Shown here one piece after another: positions 32,454-41,134 of a stretch of DNA of 64,000 nt. The notes under the pieces are model-generated. The model did not search any database and was not told the DNA's origin. It saw nothing but the letters and a program-made list of their open reading frames with translations. The DNA is from JAHEGP01 sp963751595 (GTDB lineage: Bacteria; Pseudomonadota; Gammaproteobacteria; Pseudomonadales; JAHEGP01). Position 1 is the first letter of the stretch, and the number at the start of each line of letters is the position of its first letter. The DNA is taken from contig CAVVVC010000001.1 of NCBI GenBank assembly GCA_963751595.1, positions 62,001 through 126,000 of the forward strand, in the 5' to 3' direction. The position numbers and the translations under genes are program-made.

Positions 32454-34133
32454 TTACCGGTTTTCGCGAAACACGCCGGTGATGCCCACCGCTTTGCCGG
32501 CGGGGTCGATGAGCACCCCCGGATTGAGCAAGCCGGCGGGGTCGACATGGGCTTTGGCGGCGCTCAGGGTGCTGCGGAAGAGCGGCGATGCCTGCCTTTC
32601 GTAGCCCCCGCGATGATCCCGGCCAACGGCGTGATGGTGGGTGATGGTCCCGCCATGATCGACGATGAGTTGCATGGCTAGAGCCTTGATGCGTTTCCAT
32701 TTTTCCAGGGCATTGTGCAGCTTGCCCCGGGTGTCGCCGACGGCATAAAAGGTAAAGTAGGGCGCGGGCCCGTCCGGGTAGATATGGGTGATGCGACACG
32801 AGAATGAACAGCTGTGTCCTGTTATTTCGGCGATCGCGTCGTTCATCTCCCGGGTAATGCTGCGGTAGAATGCCGGGAACCTGTCCCAGGTAATCGCTGT
32901 CTCCACCGCGTCGGCGATCACTCCGAAGGCGACAAAGCGATTGCGCCAGTAGGCCATGCGCAGGAATGCGTTGCGCCAGGACTCGGCTTCACTGGCCCCG
33001 GGATCCTCGTGGGAGGCGTTGGCCACGACACCTGCCAGCCGCCCCCCATTCTCCAGCGCGATGCTCACAGCGCGATCGATCCAGGGCTCGACCGGATGAT
33101 CGGCCGACTCGAAGCCAAGAACCAGCACCGCGCAGCGCTCGGATGCCACCTTGTTGATCGCGACCTCGGCCTCGTCGAGCAGGCGGCAGTTGCTGGGATA
33201 TAGTCCGGCCTGGGCGATGTGTCTGACCGCCTCGGCCCCCTGCAGCATATCCGCAAACCTGATCGAGGCCGTAGCGCGCCATTGCGGCCGTTTTTGCAGG
33301 CGCATGGTGGCCTCGGTGATGACTCCCAGGCTGCCCTCCGAACCGATGATCAAGCGGTCGGCGGAGGGGCCCGCGCCGGACCCCGGCAGGGCCCGGGTCT
33401 CGATCACGCCGGCCGGGGTAAGCAAGCGGGTCGACTCCACCAGGTCGTCGATATGGGTATACAGCGACGCGAAATGCCCGCCGGCCCGGGTAGCGATCAT
33501 GCCTCCCAGCGTAACGAAGGGGAAGCTCTGGGGGTAATGGCGCAGCGTCAGGCCGTGGGGCTTCAGGCCCGCTTCCATATCCGGCCCCAGAATCCCTGCC
33601 TGAATCCTCGCCCGGCGGCTGGTTGCGTCCACTTCGAGAATACGATTGAAGTTTTCCATGTCGAGGCTGATTGAGCCCCGGTAACCCTGGCCCACATCGG
33701 CCTCGGTACCGCCACAAACGCCGGTGCCTCCGCCAAAGGGTATGACGGCAAGACCCTGCGCCTGGCAGTAATCAAACAGATCGACAATATCCTGCTCGTT
33801 GCGGGGAAAAGCGACGCAGTCGGGGGCGTTTTCAACCCTGCGCAGGAACATGCGGGCAATGTCGGCATAGGACTTGCCGTAGGTGTGCACGAGGCGGTCA
33901 TAGGGCAAGTTGGAGAGGATCGGTTCCAGCGACGCCGGTATCTTCACCCGCGATTCTGGAAGATCGAATTCATCGACGCCAGGAGGTGCCAGCTCCACCG
34001 CTCCCCCGGGCACGAAAGCGCTGACGGTCGACTCGACCAGGGCGTTTTCCTCTTCGGTCAGGTGCTCATCGGCATATCCCCAGCCCCAGAACCTCAATGG
34101 CCTGCGAGTTGATCTGGTCTGATACTGTCTCAT
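32454..34133 (-). CDS. FAD-binding oxidase, alkyl-DHAP synthase-like
   Basis: A 559-residue VAO/PCMH-family flavoprotein most like alkyldihydroxyacetonephosphate synthase (AGPS), the ether-bond-forming enzyme. Like AGPS it starts with a WGWGY motif, has DRLVHTYGKSYADI, the FAD loop PFGGGTGVCGG, GSEGSLGVITEATM, a RITHIYPDG segment matching the AGPS active-site Tyr region, and the late His cluster THHHAVGRDH. It lacks the long N-terminal peroxisomal region. Its ATG overlaps... with the stop of the preceding sterol desaturase-type gene on the same strand (ATGA), so the two are translationally coupled. Confidence 0.88.
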   Translation of the reverse strand: MRQYQTRSTRRPLRFWGWGYADEHLTEEENALVESTVSAFVPGGAVELAPPGVDEFDLPESRVKIPASLEPILSNLPYDRLVHTYGKSYADIARMFLRRVENAPDCVAFPRNEQDIVDLFDYCQAQGLAVIPFGGGTGVCGGTEADVGQGYRGSISLDMENFNRILEVDATSRRARIQAGILGPDMEAGLKPHGLTLRHYPQSFPFVTLGGMIATRAGGHFASLYTHIDDLVESTRLLTPAGVIETRALPGSGAGPSADRLIIGSEGSLGVITEATMRLQKRPQWRATASIRFADMLQGAEAVRHIAQAGLYPSNCRLLDEAEVAINKVASERCAVLVLGFESADHPVEPWIDRAVSIALENGGRLAGVVANASHEDPGASEAESWRNAFLRMAYWRNRFVAFGVIADAVETAITWDRFPAFYRSITREMNDAIAEITGHSCSFSCRITHIYPDGPAPYFTFYAVGDTRGKLHNALEKWKRIKALAMQLIVDHGGTITHHHAVGRDHRGGYERQASPLFRSTLSAAKAHVDPAGLLNPGVLIDPAGKAVGITGVFRENR

Positions 34134-35032
34134 GTTCTCCCCTTATTCCTCTTCACAAATGACGTGGTTCGCTGCCAGTCCGGCGGCATCCAAAGATGCT
34201 TCAATCGCTGCCCCAGGGGGCCAGGTCGTGCCATGTCCCGGAACATGTCTACCCATTCGTGCAGGGTCAGCCAGACCGGGTTGTAGCTGTAGACTTGCCG
34301 GGTGATCCCGTAGTCCGGCGGCTCAGCTGGATCCTCTTGCGTGAAAGTACCCAGCAGGCGATCGAAAATGATCAGCGTGCCGCCGTAATTGCGGTCGATG
34401 TATCGGGCATTCCTGCCGTGATGGACCCGGTGGTGGGAGGGCGTGTTGAACAGCCATTCGATAGCCGGGTGTAGCCGGTCGATCCATTGGGTATGCAGGA
34501 AATACTGGTAGGCCAGGTTCAGTGCCAGGGCGAAGAAAATCCATTCTTTTTCAAACCCGCATAGGCTGAGTGGCAGGAAAAAGGCCCAGACAAAGGCAAG
34601 GGGGTAGAGTGCGCTCTGGCGCATGGCCGTGGTGAAGTTCATGTGTTCCGATGCGTGATGGACACAATGACTGGCCCAGAACCAGCGCACCCGGTGGGCA
34701 GTGCGATGGTAGGCATAGAACAGAAAATCCACTGCCAGATACAGGACCAGGAAGCTCAGCGGGTTGATTGCGATCGTCACCAGGCGAAACTGGTAGACCC
34801 GGTCAAATATTGCCCAGACGAAAAGCGCATAGAGCATCAACTCGAAGACCAGGTAGCTTGCCCCCAGCGCCATGCTGGCGGCGCTGTCCTCGAGAGCGTA
34901 AACCCGTTTACCACGAAAATGCAGGGCCTCCAACGCCGCCAGCACCAGGAACAGCGGAAACAGCACGAACAGCAGCCACTGCTTGGCGTCAAGGGTGGTA
35001 AGCAGGTTGGTTGCGTCAAACAGGGGTATCAT
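34130..35032 (-). CDS. Sterol desaturase/fatty acid hydroxylase family membrane enzyme
   Basis: A 300-residue integral membrane di-iron enzyme. The eight-His pattern is complete: HRTAH, HCVHH and HHRVHH, between about five hydrophobic segments (near 18-38, 55-80, 93-115, 135-175). The family covers sterol desaturases, fatty acid and carotenoid hydroxylases, and alkylglycerol monooxygenase, which cleaves ether lipids using a reduced pterin. Start 35032 has GGAG nine bases upstream. It is the first gene of a two-gene operon with the AGPS-like flavoenzyme (4-base overlap) and is divergent from an AraC regulator. Confidence 0.88.
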   Translation of the reverse strand: MIPLFDATNLLTTLDAKQWLLFVLFPLFLVLAALEALHFRGKRVYALEDSAASMALGASYLVFELMLYALFVWAIFDRVYQFRLVTIAINPLSFLVLYLAVDFLFYAYHRTAHRVRWFWASHCVHHASEHMNFTTAMRQSALYPLAFVWAFFLPLSLCGFEKEWIFFALALNLAYQYFLHTQWIDRLHPAIEWLFNTPSHHRVHHGRNARYIDRNYGGTLIIFDRLLGTFTQEDPAEPPDYGITRQVYSYNPVWLTLHEWVDMFRDMARPGPLGQRLKHLWMPPDWQRTTSFVKRNKGRT

Positions 35033-35090
35033 TAGCACGGCTCCCGGTAGCAAGCTTGAGGCTAGAATAGGGCCGGGGATGATGAAAATA

Positions 35091-35117
35091 TTGACATACT
35101 ACGCCATCGTTTATACT
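35091..35117 (+). promoter_or_regulatory. Promoter-like sequence upstream of AraC regulator
   Basis: TTGACA and TATACT separated by 15 bases, 30 bases before the AraC-family start. Both hexamers are near consensus; the spacer is short, which is common at activator-dependent promoters. Confidence 0.45.
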
Positions 35118-35146
35118 AATTGCGTCAGCCGCCAAGGGTGGATCTC

Positions 35147-36163
35147 ATGATTCGAGTTGCGGGTAGCTTCACCCAAACCCTTCACGCCTGGATTATCCGC
35201 CAGGGATTCGAGTGCCCCGAACTGAGCACCCGGCTGGGACTGCTTGCCGGCCGGGATAGCATCGATGTGGCTGAATGGCGCGCTCTACTCAGCGAAGCCG
35301 CGGCTCTGGCACCCGGCCAGCCCGTCGGTATCCAGATTGGCGCCGAAGTACAGGTAGCTTACACCGGTGTTCTCGGTTACCTCGTGCTCAACAGCGAGAC
35401 ACTGGCGGACGCGCTGGAGACGTATCTCCTCTGTGAGCGCCATTTCTACAGTGTGAGCTTCGCCCGGCTGCAGTGCACCGATACCGTGTGGACTCTGTCC
35501 TGGCCCGACCAGTTGGGAGATGGCAATGCCCTTTTCGTGCAGGTTGCGCTGAGCACCCTGGTGACCTTCCTGCGCAAGCGCTTCCCCGACGGTTGCGAGC
35601 TGGTAGCGGTGTCCCTTACCGGCGCCGCGCCGCCTGATACCGGTATTTACGAAGACTTTTTTGCCTGCCCGGTCAACTTTGAATCCACCAGCCCGGGTGT
35701 GAGTTTTAATGCCGCGTCGGTCTACCAGGCGGCGCCCGGGCTGCTGCCGGGGGATTTCCAGTCGATGCGTTCCCAGCAACTGGAAGCTTTCTCCAGCGTC
35801 ATCCGCATAGAGGACCCCTTTCTGCGGCGTCTGCAGCATGTGTTGCTCAAGCGGATACCGGAAAGCAAAGCCAACTTGCCCCGGGTCGCGAGCGAACTGC
35901 ACTGCTCCCCACGGTCGGTACAGCGTAAACTCCGGCATTACAACCTTTCCTACCAGGCATTGCTGGATAGCGTAAGGGAGCAACTGGCGCAGCGCTATTT
36001 GCTGCGAACATCACTGCGGCTGTCTGAGTTACCCCTGCTTCTGGGTTTTTCCGACCAGAGCGCGTTCAATCGTGCTTTTAAAAACTGGACAGGTGTCAGC
36101 CCCGGGAAATATCGGCAGTGCAGAGGCAGGTTGCAGAACGACATAATGGCCGCACGGCGCTGA
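35147..36163 (+). CDS. AraC family regulator with N-terminal Arabinose_bd-type domain
   Basis: A 338-residue regulator of the OruR/ArgR-like AraC branch. Residues about 1-200 form the ligand-sensing domain (LSEAAALAPGQPVGIQIG, LGYLVLNSETLADALE), and residues about 240-335 the double helix-turn-helix (LPRVASELHCSPRSVQRKL, LSELPLLLGFSDQSAFNRAF, WTGVSPGKYR). ATG 35147 follows AAGGGTGGA; a TTG at 35120 would add nine residues. It faces the sterol desaturase/AGPS operon, the likely target. Confidence 0.88.
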   Translation: MIRVAGSFTQTLHAWIIRQGFECPELSTRLGLLAGRDSIDVAEWRALLSEAAALAPGQPVGIQIGAEVQVAYTGVLGYLVLNSETLADALETYLLCERHFYSVSFARLQCTDTVWTLSWPDQLGDGNALFVQVALSTLVTFLRKRFPDGCELVAVSLTGAAPPDTGIYEDFFACPVNFESTSPGVSFNAASVYQAAPGLLPGDFQSMRSQQLEAFSSVIRIEDPFLRRLQHVLLKRIPESKANLPRVASELHCSPRSVQRKLRHYNLSYQALLDSVREQLAQRYLLRTSLRLSELPLLLGFSDQSAFNRAFKNWTGVSPGKYRQCRGRLQNDIMAARR

Positions 36164-36206
36164 CCGATCGCGCGGCGGCGCATGGCAACGGCGTCACGCG
36201 CGCGGG

Positions 36207-36629
36207 CTAGCGCTGCTCGAGCACCGCCATGGTCAGCCGTGAAACACAGATTGGTTTGCCGTTTTCATCAGTGATATCGATGGCCCACACCTGGGTGGAG
36301 CGACCGATATGTACCGGCCTGGTTTCGCCAAAGACCAGACCGGTTCGAATCGCGGCAAGGTGGTTGGCGTTGATGTCGAGCCCGACACAGGCCTTGCCGG
36401 GTTCCACCGCCATATTGGCAGCGACGCTGCCCAGGGTTTCCGCCAGCACTACCGAGGCGCCACCGTGGAGGATACCCATGGGCTGGTGGGTGCGGGGATC
36501 GACCGGCATGGATGCGCGTATAAAATCGTCACCCGTCTCGGTAAAACGTATCCCCAGGTGCTCCACCAGGGTATTGGTGGAGTGTGCCTGAAGATCGGCC
36601 AGGGTAAAGGTTCTTTTCCAAACTGACAT
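36207..36629 (-). CDS. Hotdog-fold thioesterase (PaaI/YdiI type)
   Basis: A 140-residue acyl-CoA thioesterase. The family motif HQPMGILHGGASVVLAETLGS contains the catalytic Glu in the ETLGS helix, followed by LDINANHLAAIRTG and GRSTQVWAIDITDE. Single hotdog domain working as a tetramer. Substrate could be dihydroxynaphthoyl-CoA, aromatic or medium-chain acyl-CoA; the sequence alone does not decide. Followed on the same strand, upstream, by the CBS-domain gene. Confidence 0.88.
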   Translation of the reverse strand: MSVWKRTFTLADLQAHSTNTLVEHLGIRFTETGDDFIRASMPVDPRTHQPMGILHGGASVVLAETLGSVAANMAVEPGKACVGLDINANHLAAIRTGLVFGETRPVHIGRSTQVWAIDITDENGKPICVSRLTMAVLEQR

Positions 36630-36635
36630 GACAGA

Positions 36636-37205
36636 TCACTTCTGGCCGGGTTTGACGGCGTGGAAAATGTCGAGAAAGGTGGGCACGTTGTCGATCTGCA
36701 GCGTCATGTGCAGGCGGCGGGCGATGTCGCCGGCGGAGACAATACCGCGGATGTGATGCAACTCCCGATCCAGTATCAGGCAGTGTTGCTGGCGCTGCGT
36801 TTGCAAGGTATGAACCACATCGCCGATGGTGCTATTGGTAAGCTGGCGATAGCCCAGTGCCTTGATATGTTCCCGGGGCGTCATCAGGTGCTTGACCAGG
36901 AGATCCTCCCGACTGTGACCCTTGGCATGGTGGGCCAGCAGACTGCCCTCACTGAGATCTTCATGGCTGACCATGCCGATCAGTTCATCATTTTTGTCCA
37001 CGACCAGTTGCAGGTGTACGTGTGCTTTTCGCATCAGAAATTCCGCCTGCACGGCTGGCGTATCGCCTTCGATTTCTATCGGCTGGTGGACCTTGAAATC
37101 GGTGAAGATGCTGAGCGCCGGGGATTCCAGCTTGGCTTCGTGAAATTCCTCTGGATGTACCAGGTGGTCTCTTGGTTCCAGGTTTAACAAGTCAAGGTTC
37201 TTCAT
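36636..37205 (-). CDS. Two-CBS-domain protein
   Basis: A 189-residue protein starting MKNLDLLNLEPRDHLVHP. Two CBS motifs follow: the first around residues 45-105 (AEFLMRKAHVHLQLVVDKND, ELIGMVSHEDL), the second around 115-180 (VVHTLQTQRQQHCLILD, HIRGIVSAGDIARRL). Such pairs bind adenine nucleotides and usually regulate another protein; no effector domain is attached. The stop lies seven bases before the thioesterase start, so the two genes are probably one operon. An in-frame ATG at 37295 would add 30 residues without a ribosome-binding site. Confidence 0.8.
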   Translation of the reverse strand: MKNLDLLNLEPRDHLVHPEEFHEAKLESPALSIFTDFKVHQPIEIEGDTPAVQAEFLMRKAHVHLQLVVDKNDELIGMVSHEDLSEGSLLAHHAKGHSREDLLVKHLMTPREHIKALGYRQLTNSTIGDVVHTLQTQRQQHCLILDRELHHIRGIVSAGDIARRLHMTLQIDNVPTFLDIFHAVKPGQK

Positions 37206-37391
37206 TTTAATTATTTCCGCCTCGCCAGTTGGAATTGGGTAGCTGTCAGGGACAACGCCGCTACCACCACGCCTACCAAGAATACCCGGGGACATATACC
37301 AAGTCTACATGGGTCCTGCGGCGCGATGAGCTTGCCCTCAGGTGCGGGTGGTCGTAGGCTTTAACTTTCCCGGTTTGTCATCGGAGTTGTG

Positions 37392-38405
37392 ATGCGAAAA
37401 GCGCTGGTCTTTGCGGGTTGCATATTGCTGGTGCTGGCTGGCCTGCTGGTTTACGGGTTCGCCGTCTACACCCGCCCGCCGGTCGACCCGGCCTGGCAAT
37501 TGGAAGCGGGCGCGCCGATGTCGGCTGGGGCGGTCAGCGTGCGTTTCGCGGGTACCGCGACCCTGCTGTTCAGCGATGGTGAAACCAGCTGGATGACGGA
37601 TGGCTGGTTCAGCCGACCCGGGCCGCTGCGCCTGCTGCTGGGGGATATTGCCCCCGACCCTGAGGCCATAGAGCGTGGCCTTGCCGCTATGGGCGTGGAC
37701 ACGCTGAGTGCCGTGTTACCGCTGCACTCCCACTACGATCACGCAATGGATGCCCCGGAGGTGGCCAGGCGCACCGGTGCGCTGCTGCTGGGATCCGAGT
37801 CTACCGCGAATATCGGCAGGGGCTGGGGCCTGGCGGAATCCCGGATCAAGGTGCTTGCGGATCGGCAGCCGATAAGCCTGGGGAGGTTCGTTATCACCCC
37901 CATAGAATCCCGGCATTTCGAATTCCCGAATCCGGCAATACGCGAGCGGGTACTGGGTCAGCCACGGATTGCCTCGCCCCTGGTGCCCCCCGCCAGGGCG
38001 CTGGATTATCGCGTGGGCAAGGCCTACGTGTTGCACGTGAGCCACCCGCGGGGGAGCTTTCTCATCACCGGCAGCGCAGGGTTTGTCGAGGGTGCCCTGG
38101 AGGGTTTGCGTGCCGACCTTGTGTTTTTGGGTGTGGGTGGGCTGGGCTCACAAACGCCGCAGTACCGGGAGCGCTACTGGCGCGAAACGGTCAGCCCGGT
38201 AGCACCGGCCCGGCTGATCCCGATGCATTACGACAGCCTTACGGCACCCCTCGAAGGGCCTTTCAGGGGGCAGGTTGCGGCAATGGCATTACTGGCAGAT
38301 GGCAGCAAATCCACGCTGGCATTCCTCCGCGAAAAGGAGGCAGCCAACCCCCAAATCGAGTTTCAAACCCTGCCGCGATTCGCCGAGGTGGTATTGTTCG
38401 AGTGA
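37392..38405 (+). CDS. MBL-fold metallo-hydrolase, membrane-anchored
   Basis: A 337-residue metallo-beta-lactamase-fold protein. An N-terminal hydrophobic segment (residues about 5-25) looks like an uncleaved anchor or signal peptide. The zinc motif HSHYDHAMD, a later HVSH and the C-terminal MHYD complete the usual ligand set. In overall form it is closer to the RomA/NAPE-PLD/UlaG-type hydrolases than to beta-lactamases. GGAG precedes the ATG. Substrate unknown. Confidence 0.82.
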   Translation: MRKALVFAGCILLVLAGLLVYGFAVYTRPPVDPAWQLEAGAPMSAGAVSVRFAGTATLLFSDGETSWMTDGWFSRPGPLRLLLGDIAPDPEAIERGLAAMGVDTLSAVLPLHSHYDHAMDAPEVARRTGALLLGSESTANIGRGWGLAESRIKVLADRQPISLGRFVITPIESRHFEFPNPAIRERVLGQPRIASPLVPPARALDYRVGKAYVLHVSHPRGSFLITGSAGFVEGALEGLRADLVFLGVGGLGSQTPQYRERYWRETVSPVAPARLIPMHYDSLTAPLEGPFRGQVAAMALLADGSKSTLAFLREKEAANPQIEFQTLPRFAEVVLFE

Positions 38406-38472
38406 GCGATACCGGTACCGGTCAGCCAGATACTCGAAACCCCGGGTTATGAATCCGGGGGCCACCACCGGC

Positions 38473-40395
38473 TTATTTTTGTGCGTCGTACCAGATGGGC
38501 GAGGTATAGGCGCGCTCCTGGCCGGTTGTTTCGGCACCCTCGGGAATAGCAACGCCGTAGCGAACCGCATCGTAGACGACCCATCGGGGTGTGGGTATTT
38601 CCAGCACCCGGGCGTAGTAGAATGCCGATTCCCCGGCGTCGAAATCGGGGTCGGTCCACACCGTGCCCAGTTCTGCCGCACCGATGGTATTGGTCCAGTT
38701 ACCGGCTTTGATATCCACTGTGCTGCCAACCGCCGGCACCTTTCCCCTGGCGTCGGGCTTGCGATCGCCAGACCAGGCGACGTCGTAAACCTTCTCCTGC
38801 AGCTTGCCACTGCTATCCATCCAACCCTTCACGATCTGGACACGATCGAGGTTGGCACCGATGGGGTCGCGCAGCGCGTAAACCATGAACGTGGGCGCTG
38901 AACTCGATGCCTTGCCCAACTCGCCGCCCATGGGCACCCCCTTTTGATAACCGCGAAAGGCGGGCTGGCGACTGTTGAGGTCTTCGGCGCTGTAGTTCCA
39001 GCCACCGAAGAATCGCACCATCATGCGGGGCCCGGTGGTGGCGTAGGTCTCGCGCCGTTCCATGGCATCCCAGAGTGAGGCCCGGGTGTTTTCCATGGCC
39101 CAGACACCGGTGTAGCCCGAAGCCACCAGTTGGTAGCCTTCGAACGCGCCCTGGTCGGTTGCAGCAAAAGGGTGTTGCATGCGTGTAGGCGATGGTTCGG
39201 CATTGGTGGCCTTGCCGAAGAAATTCTCTTCCTCGGCGGTCGACAGCGAGGTGTGGCTGTCGGTCGAACCCACGGCCCCGAAGCGATAGGGGTTAGTGCC
39301 GAAGGTCTTCTCCAGCTTCATCCCGGTTTTGAGCGCCTCCCGGGCATATTCCCGTGCCAGCATGTCCTCGGTTTTGGCTTCTGAAAGGTCGAGGTTGCCG
39401 GCGTCCCAGGTTTCGTAGTTGGCAAACTCATCGTCGGGGGAGAGGAGGGGGTGGGTCTCGCCATCCCCCTTGATTTGGGTATATTCATACAGCGGTTCCC
39501 ACCTGGCGCGCAGTTGCACGTAGTTCTGGTCAACCGTTGCGCCACTGATGCGCTTGTCCAGCGGGAACATGGTGCCGTTGGACAGGTTGCCGTTATGGGA
39601 AATGGCAAAAACGCTGCCGCCGGTTTTGCTCTCGTAATCTTCCAGCCACTGGTACAGGTCCAGCGGATCGGTGCTGCCTCCTGGCCCCTGGGTGACCATC
39701 GGCTCCACCTGACTGGCCTTGTCGCCGTTGTCCCTGATCACCACGTTGCGGTGGAGATTGTTGCCGGCGACCAGCGAGGTCCACTCGAAGCCGATAAACG
39801 CGGTGAACTGCCCGGGCTCGTTGTATTTTTCGGCGGCGTCGATCACCTTTTGCCAAATCGAGGCGTAGGCCGGGGAGCCCGGCGAGTAGTCGGCAATCAG
39901 CGCAGGATCCATCTTGCCCTGGGAGAAGGTGGTGATCAGGTCCAGGGCGGCGGCGGCCGACTCAGCTCCGCCCTTTTGCAGCGCCTCGTGCCAGCGTTTG
40001 CCCTGTTCAGATTTGAGGATATTCGGGCTGCCCTTGGCAAGATCAAAAATCATCCCCATGCCGTCGGAGTGATCTGTCAGCACCATCCAGTCGAGAGCGC
40101 GCCCCAGCTTGGCGGGCTGGCCGGATGCCGCCATCACTTCCTCGCCACGGGCAAAGCGGTAGGCGGTTTCGAGTCCGGTCGTGTTGCCGAACAGGCCGGC
40201 ATCCATGGACATACCCGTATGCAGGTGGGTATCGCCCCAGAATACCTGGCTGGGAAAGCCGCGCTTGGCATAGGGTGAGTAGGCCGCGCCGGGATAGATA
40301 TCCTGCAGCGAAGCTTCGCTGGGCTTGATTTGCCCCTGCGCCAGCGGTGCCGCCAGTGCGGCTGAAAAACACAGAAGGGTGCGAAGTTTGTGCAT
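38473..40395 (-). CDS. DUF3604 domain-containing exported protein
   Basis: A 640-residue protein with signal peptide MHKLRTLLCFSAALAAPLAQG. The DUF3604 hallmark VFWGDTHLHTGMSMDAGLFG resembles the metal-binding first strand of PHP-type phosphoesterases; DWMVLTDHSDGMGM, FAISHNGNLSNG and GSTDSHTSLSTAEEENFFG supply more His/Asp residues. Members are common in marine bacteria and probably hydrolyse a phosphate or sulphate ester, but this is unproven. Periplasmic. Monocistronic, convergent with the metallo-hydrolase gene. Confidence 0.88.
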   Translation of the reverse strand: MHKLRTLLCFSAALAAPLAQGQIKPSEASLQDIYPGAAYSPYAKRGFPSQVFWGDTHLHTGMSMDAGLFGNTTGLETAYRFARGEEVMAASGQPAKLGRALDWMVLTDHSDGMGMIFDLAKGSPNILKSEQGKRWHEALQKGGAESAAAALDLITTFSQGKMDPALIADYSPGSPAYASIWQKVIDAAEKYNEPGQFTAFIGFEWTSLVAGNNLHRNVVIRDNGDKASQVEPMVTQGPGGSTDPLDLYQWLEDYESKTGGSVFAISHNGNLSNGTMFPLDKRISGATVDQNYVQLRARWEPLYEYTQIKGDGETHPLLSPDDEFANYETWDAGNLDLSEAKTEDMLAREYAREALKTGMKLEKTFGTNPYRFGAVGSTDSHTSLSTAEEENFFGKATNAEPSPTRMQHPFAATDQGAFEGYQLVASGYTGVWAMENTRASLWDAMERRETYATTGPRMMVRFFGGWNYSAEDLNSRQPAFRGYQKGVPMGGELGKASSSAPTFMVYALRDPIGANLDRVQIVKGWMDSSGKLQEKVYDVAWSGDRKPDARGKVPAVGSTVDIKAGNWTNTIGAAELGTVWTDPDFDAGESAFYYARVLEIPTPRWVVYDAVRYGVAIPEGAETTGQERAYTSPIWYDAQK

Positions 40396-40505
40396 GTTCT
40401 GGTGCCTCGTTTTATAGGTTTTGTGCGAACTGCGTTTTTTGTGCGAATTGCGCTGGGTGCGGACCGATCCGGATTGTGGCCATAGCGCAGACCCCGTGAA
40501 GCGGG

Positions 40506-40751
40506 TTACAGGTCCCGGCCTCGCCAGCCCAGGTTGGCTTTGCGCCGGTCCGGGAGGATTCGCCGATCGGCGGGCTTGCCGGGCTCGAATCGAATCATGC
40601 TGCGACGATCCATGCCGCTGCGACGATCTTCGCGATCGCTTCGCCGCTCGGCAAAACGCTCAATATCTTTGGCGCCAAACTTTGCCGGGCCCTGCTCCTC
40701 TTTGGGCACCAGCGTCAGTTCAGGTCGTTCCGGTTCATCGCCAGTAGGCAT
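40506..40751 (-). CDS. Small basic protein with repeated D/RR motifs
   Basis: An 81-residue hypothetical protein. The second half is a run of charged repeats: RRSDREDRRSGMDRRSM, then PADRRILPDRRKANLGW. The DRR pattern recurs in many short proteobacterial proteins of unknown role and could contact nucleic acid or lipid head groups. ATG 40751 is used in preference to TTG 40757. No membrane segment. Confidence 0.6.
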   Translation of the reverse strand: MPTGDEPERPELTLVPKEEQGPAKFGAKDIERFAERRSDREDRRSGMDRRSMIRFEPGKPADRRILPDRRKANLGWRGRDL

Positions 40752-41134
40752 ATCCAATCACCTAAGAAATGTAAATGTTAGTGATAGCCTACCGTTTTTT
40801 GCGGAGCTACTCCAGCTCTTTGGGAGGCTGGCAATGTGCCTGGATGGCGGAGTAAAAATCGCCGGGTGTAATCAAATTTACAGGTGTGTTTACTCTCGCG
40901 TTTGGGCCGGCTCTGGGAGAAGCGTTATGCACCGGTGGGCGCCCCAAAGATGCTGGAGCGATGCGGTCGGCGCGGTCATCCGGGTAACGCCTGTGATTTT
41001 TGGGAAGTATTGCGACAGGCACCGTCGTGGTCACAGGAAAGTTGTAACGGGGGATGAATTGTGCGATTTTCAAGCCTGTCTACGATTCACGGCGTTCCCC
41101 CGGACACCGGATCACCCGGCAGGAGAGCTACCCA
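40752..41134. other. 383-bp intergenic stretch before alcohol dehydrogenase
   Basis: Divergent region between the small basic protein gene and the dehydrogenase. It contains two TTTAC repeats seven bases apart (within TTTACAGGTGTGTTTAC near 40877-40893), possibly a binding site, and no plausible gene. Frames here are short and lack ribosome-binding sites. Confidence 0.35.

Noticed and set aside
31723..32799. 358-codon open frame on the minus strand
   Set aside because: Runs antisense through the end of the acylase gene and in another frame into the flavoenzyme gene; both real genes have strong family motifs.
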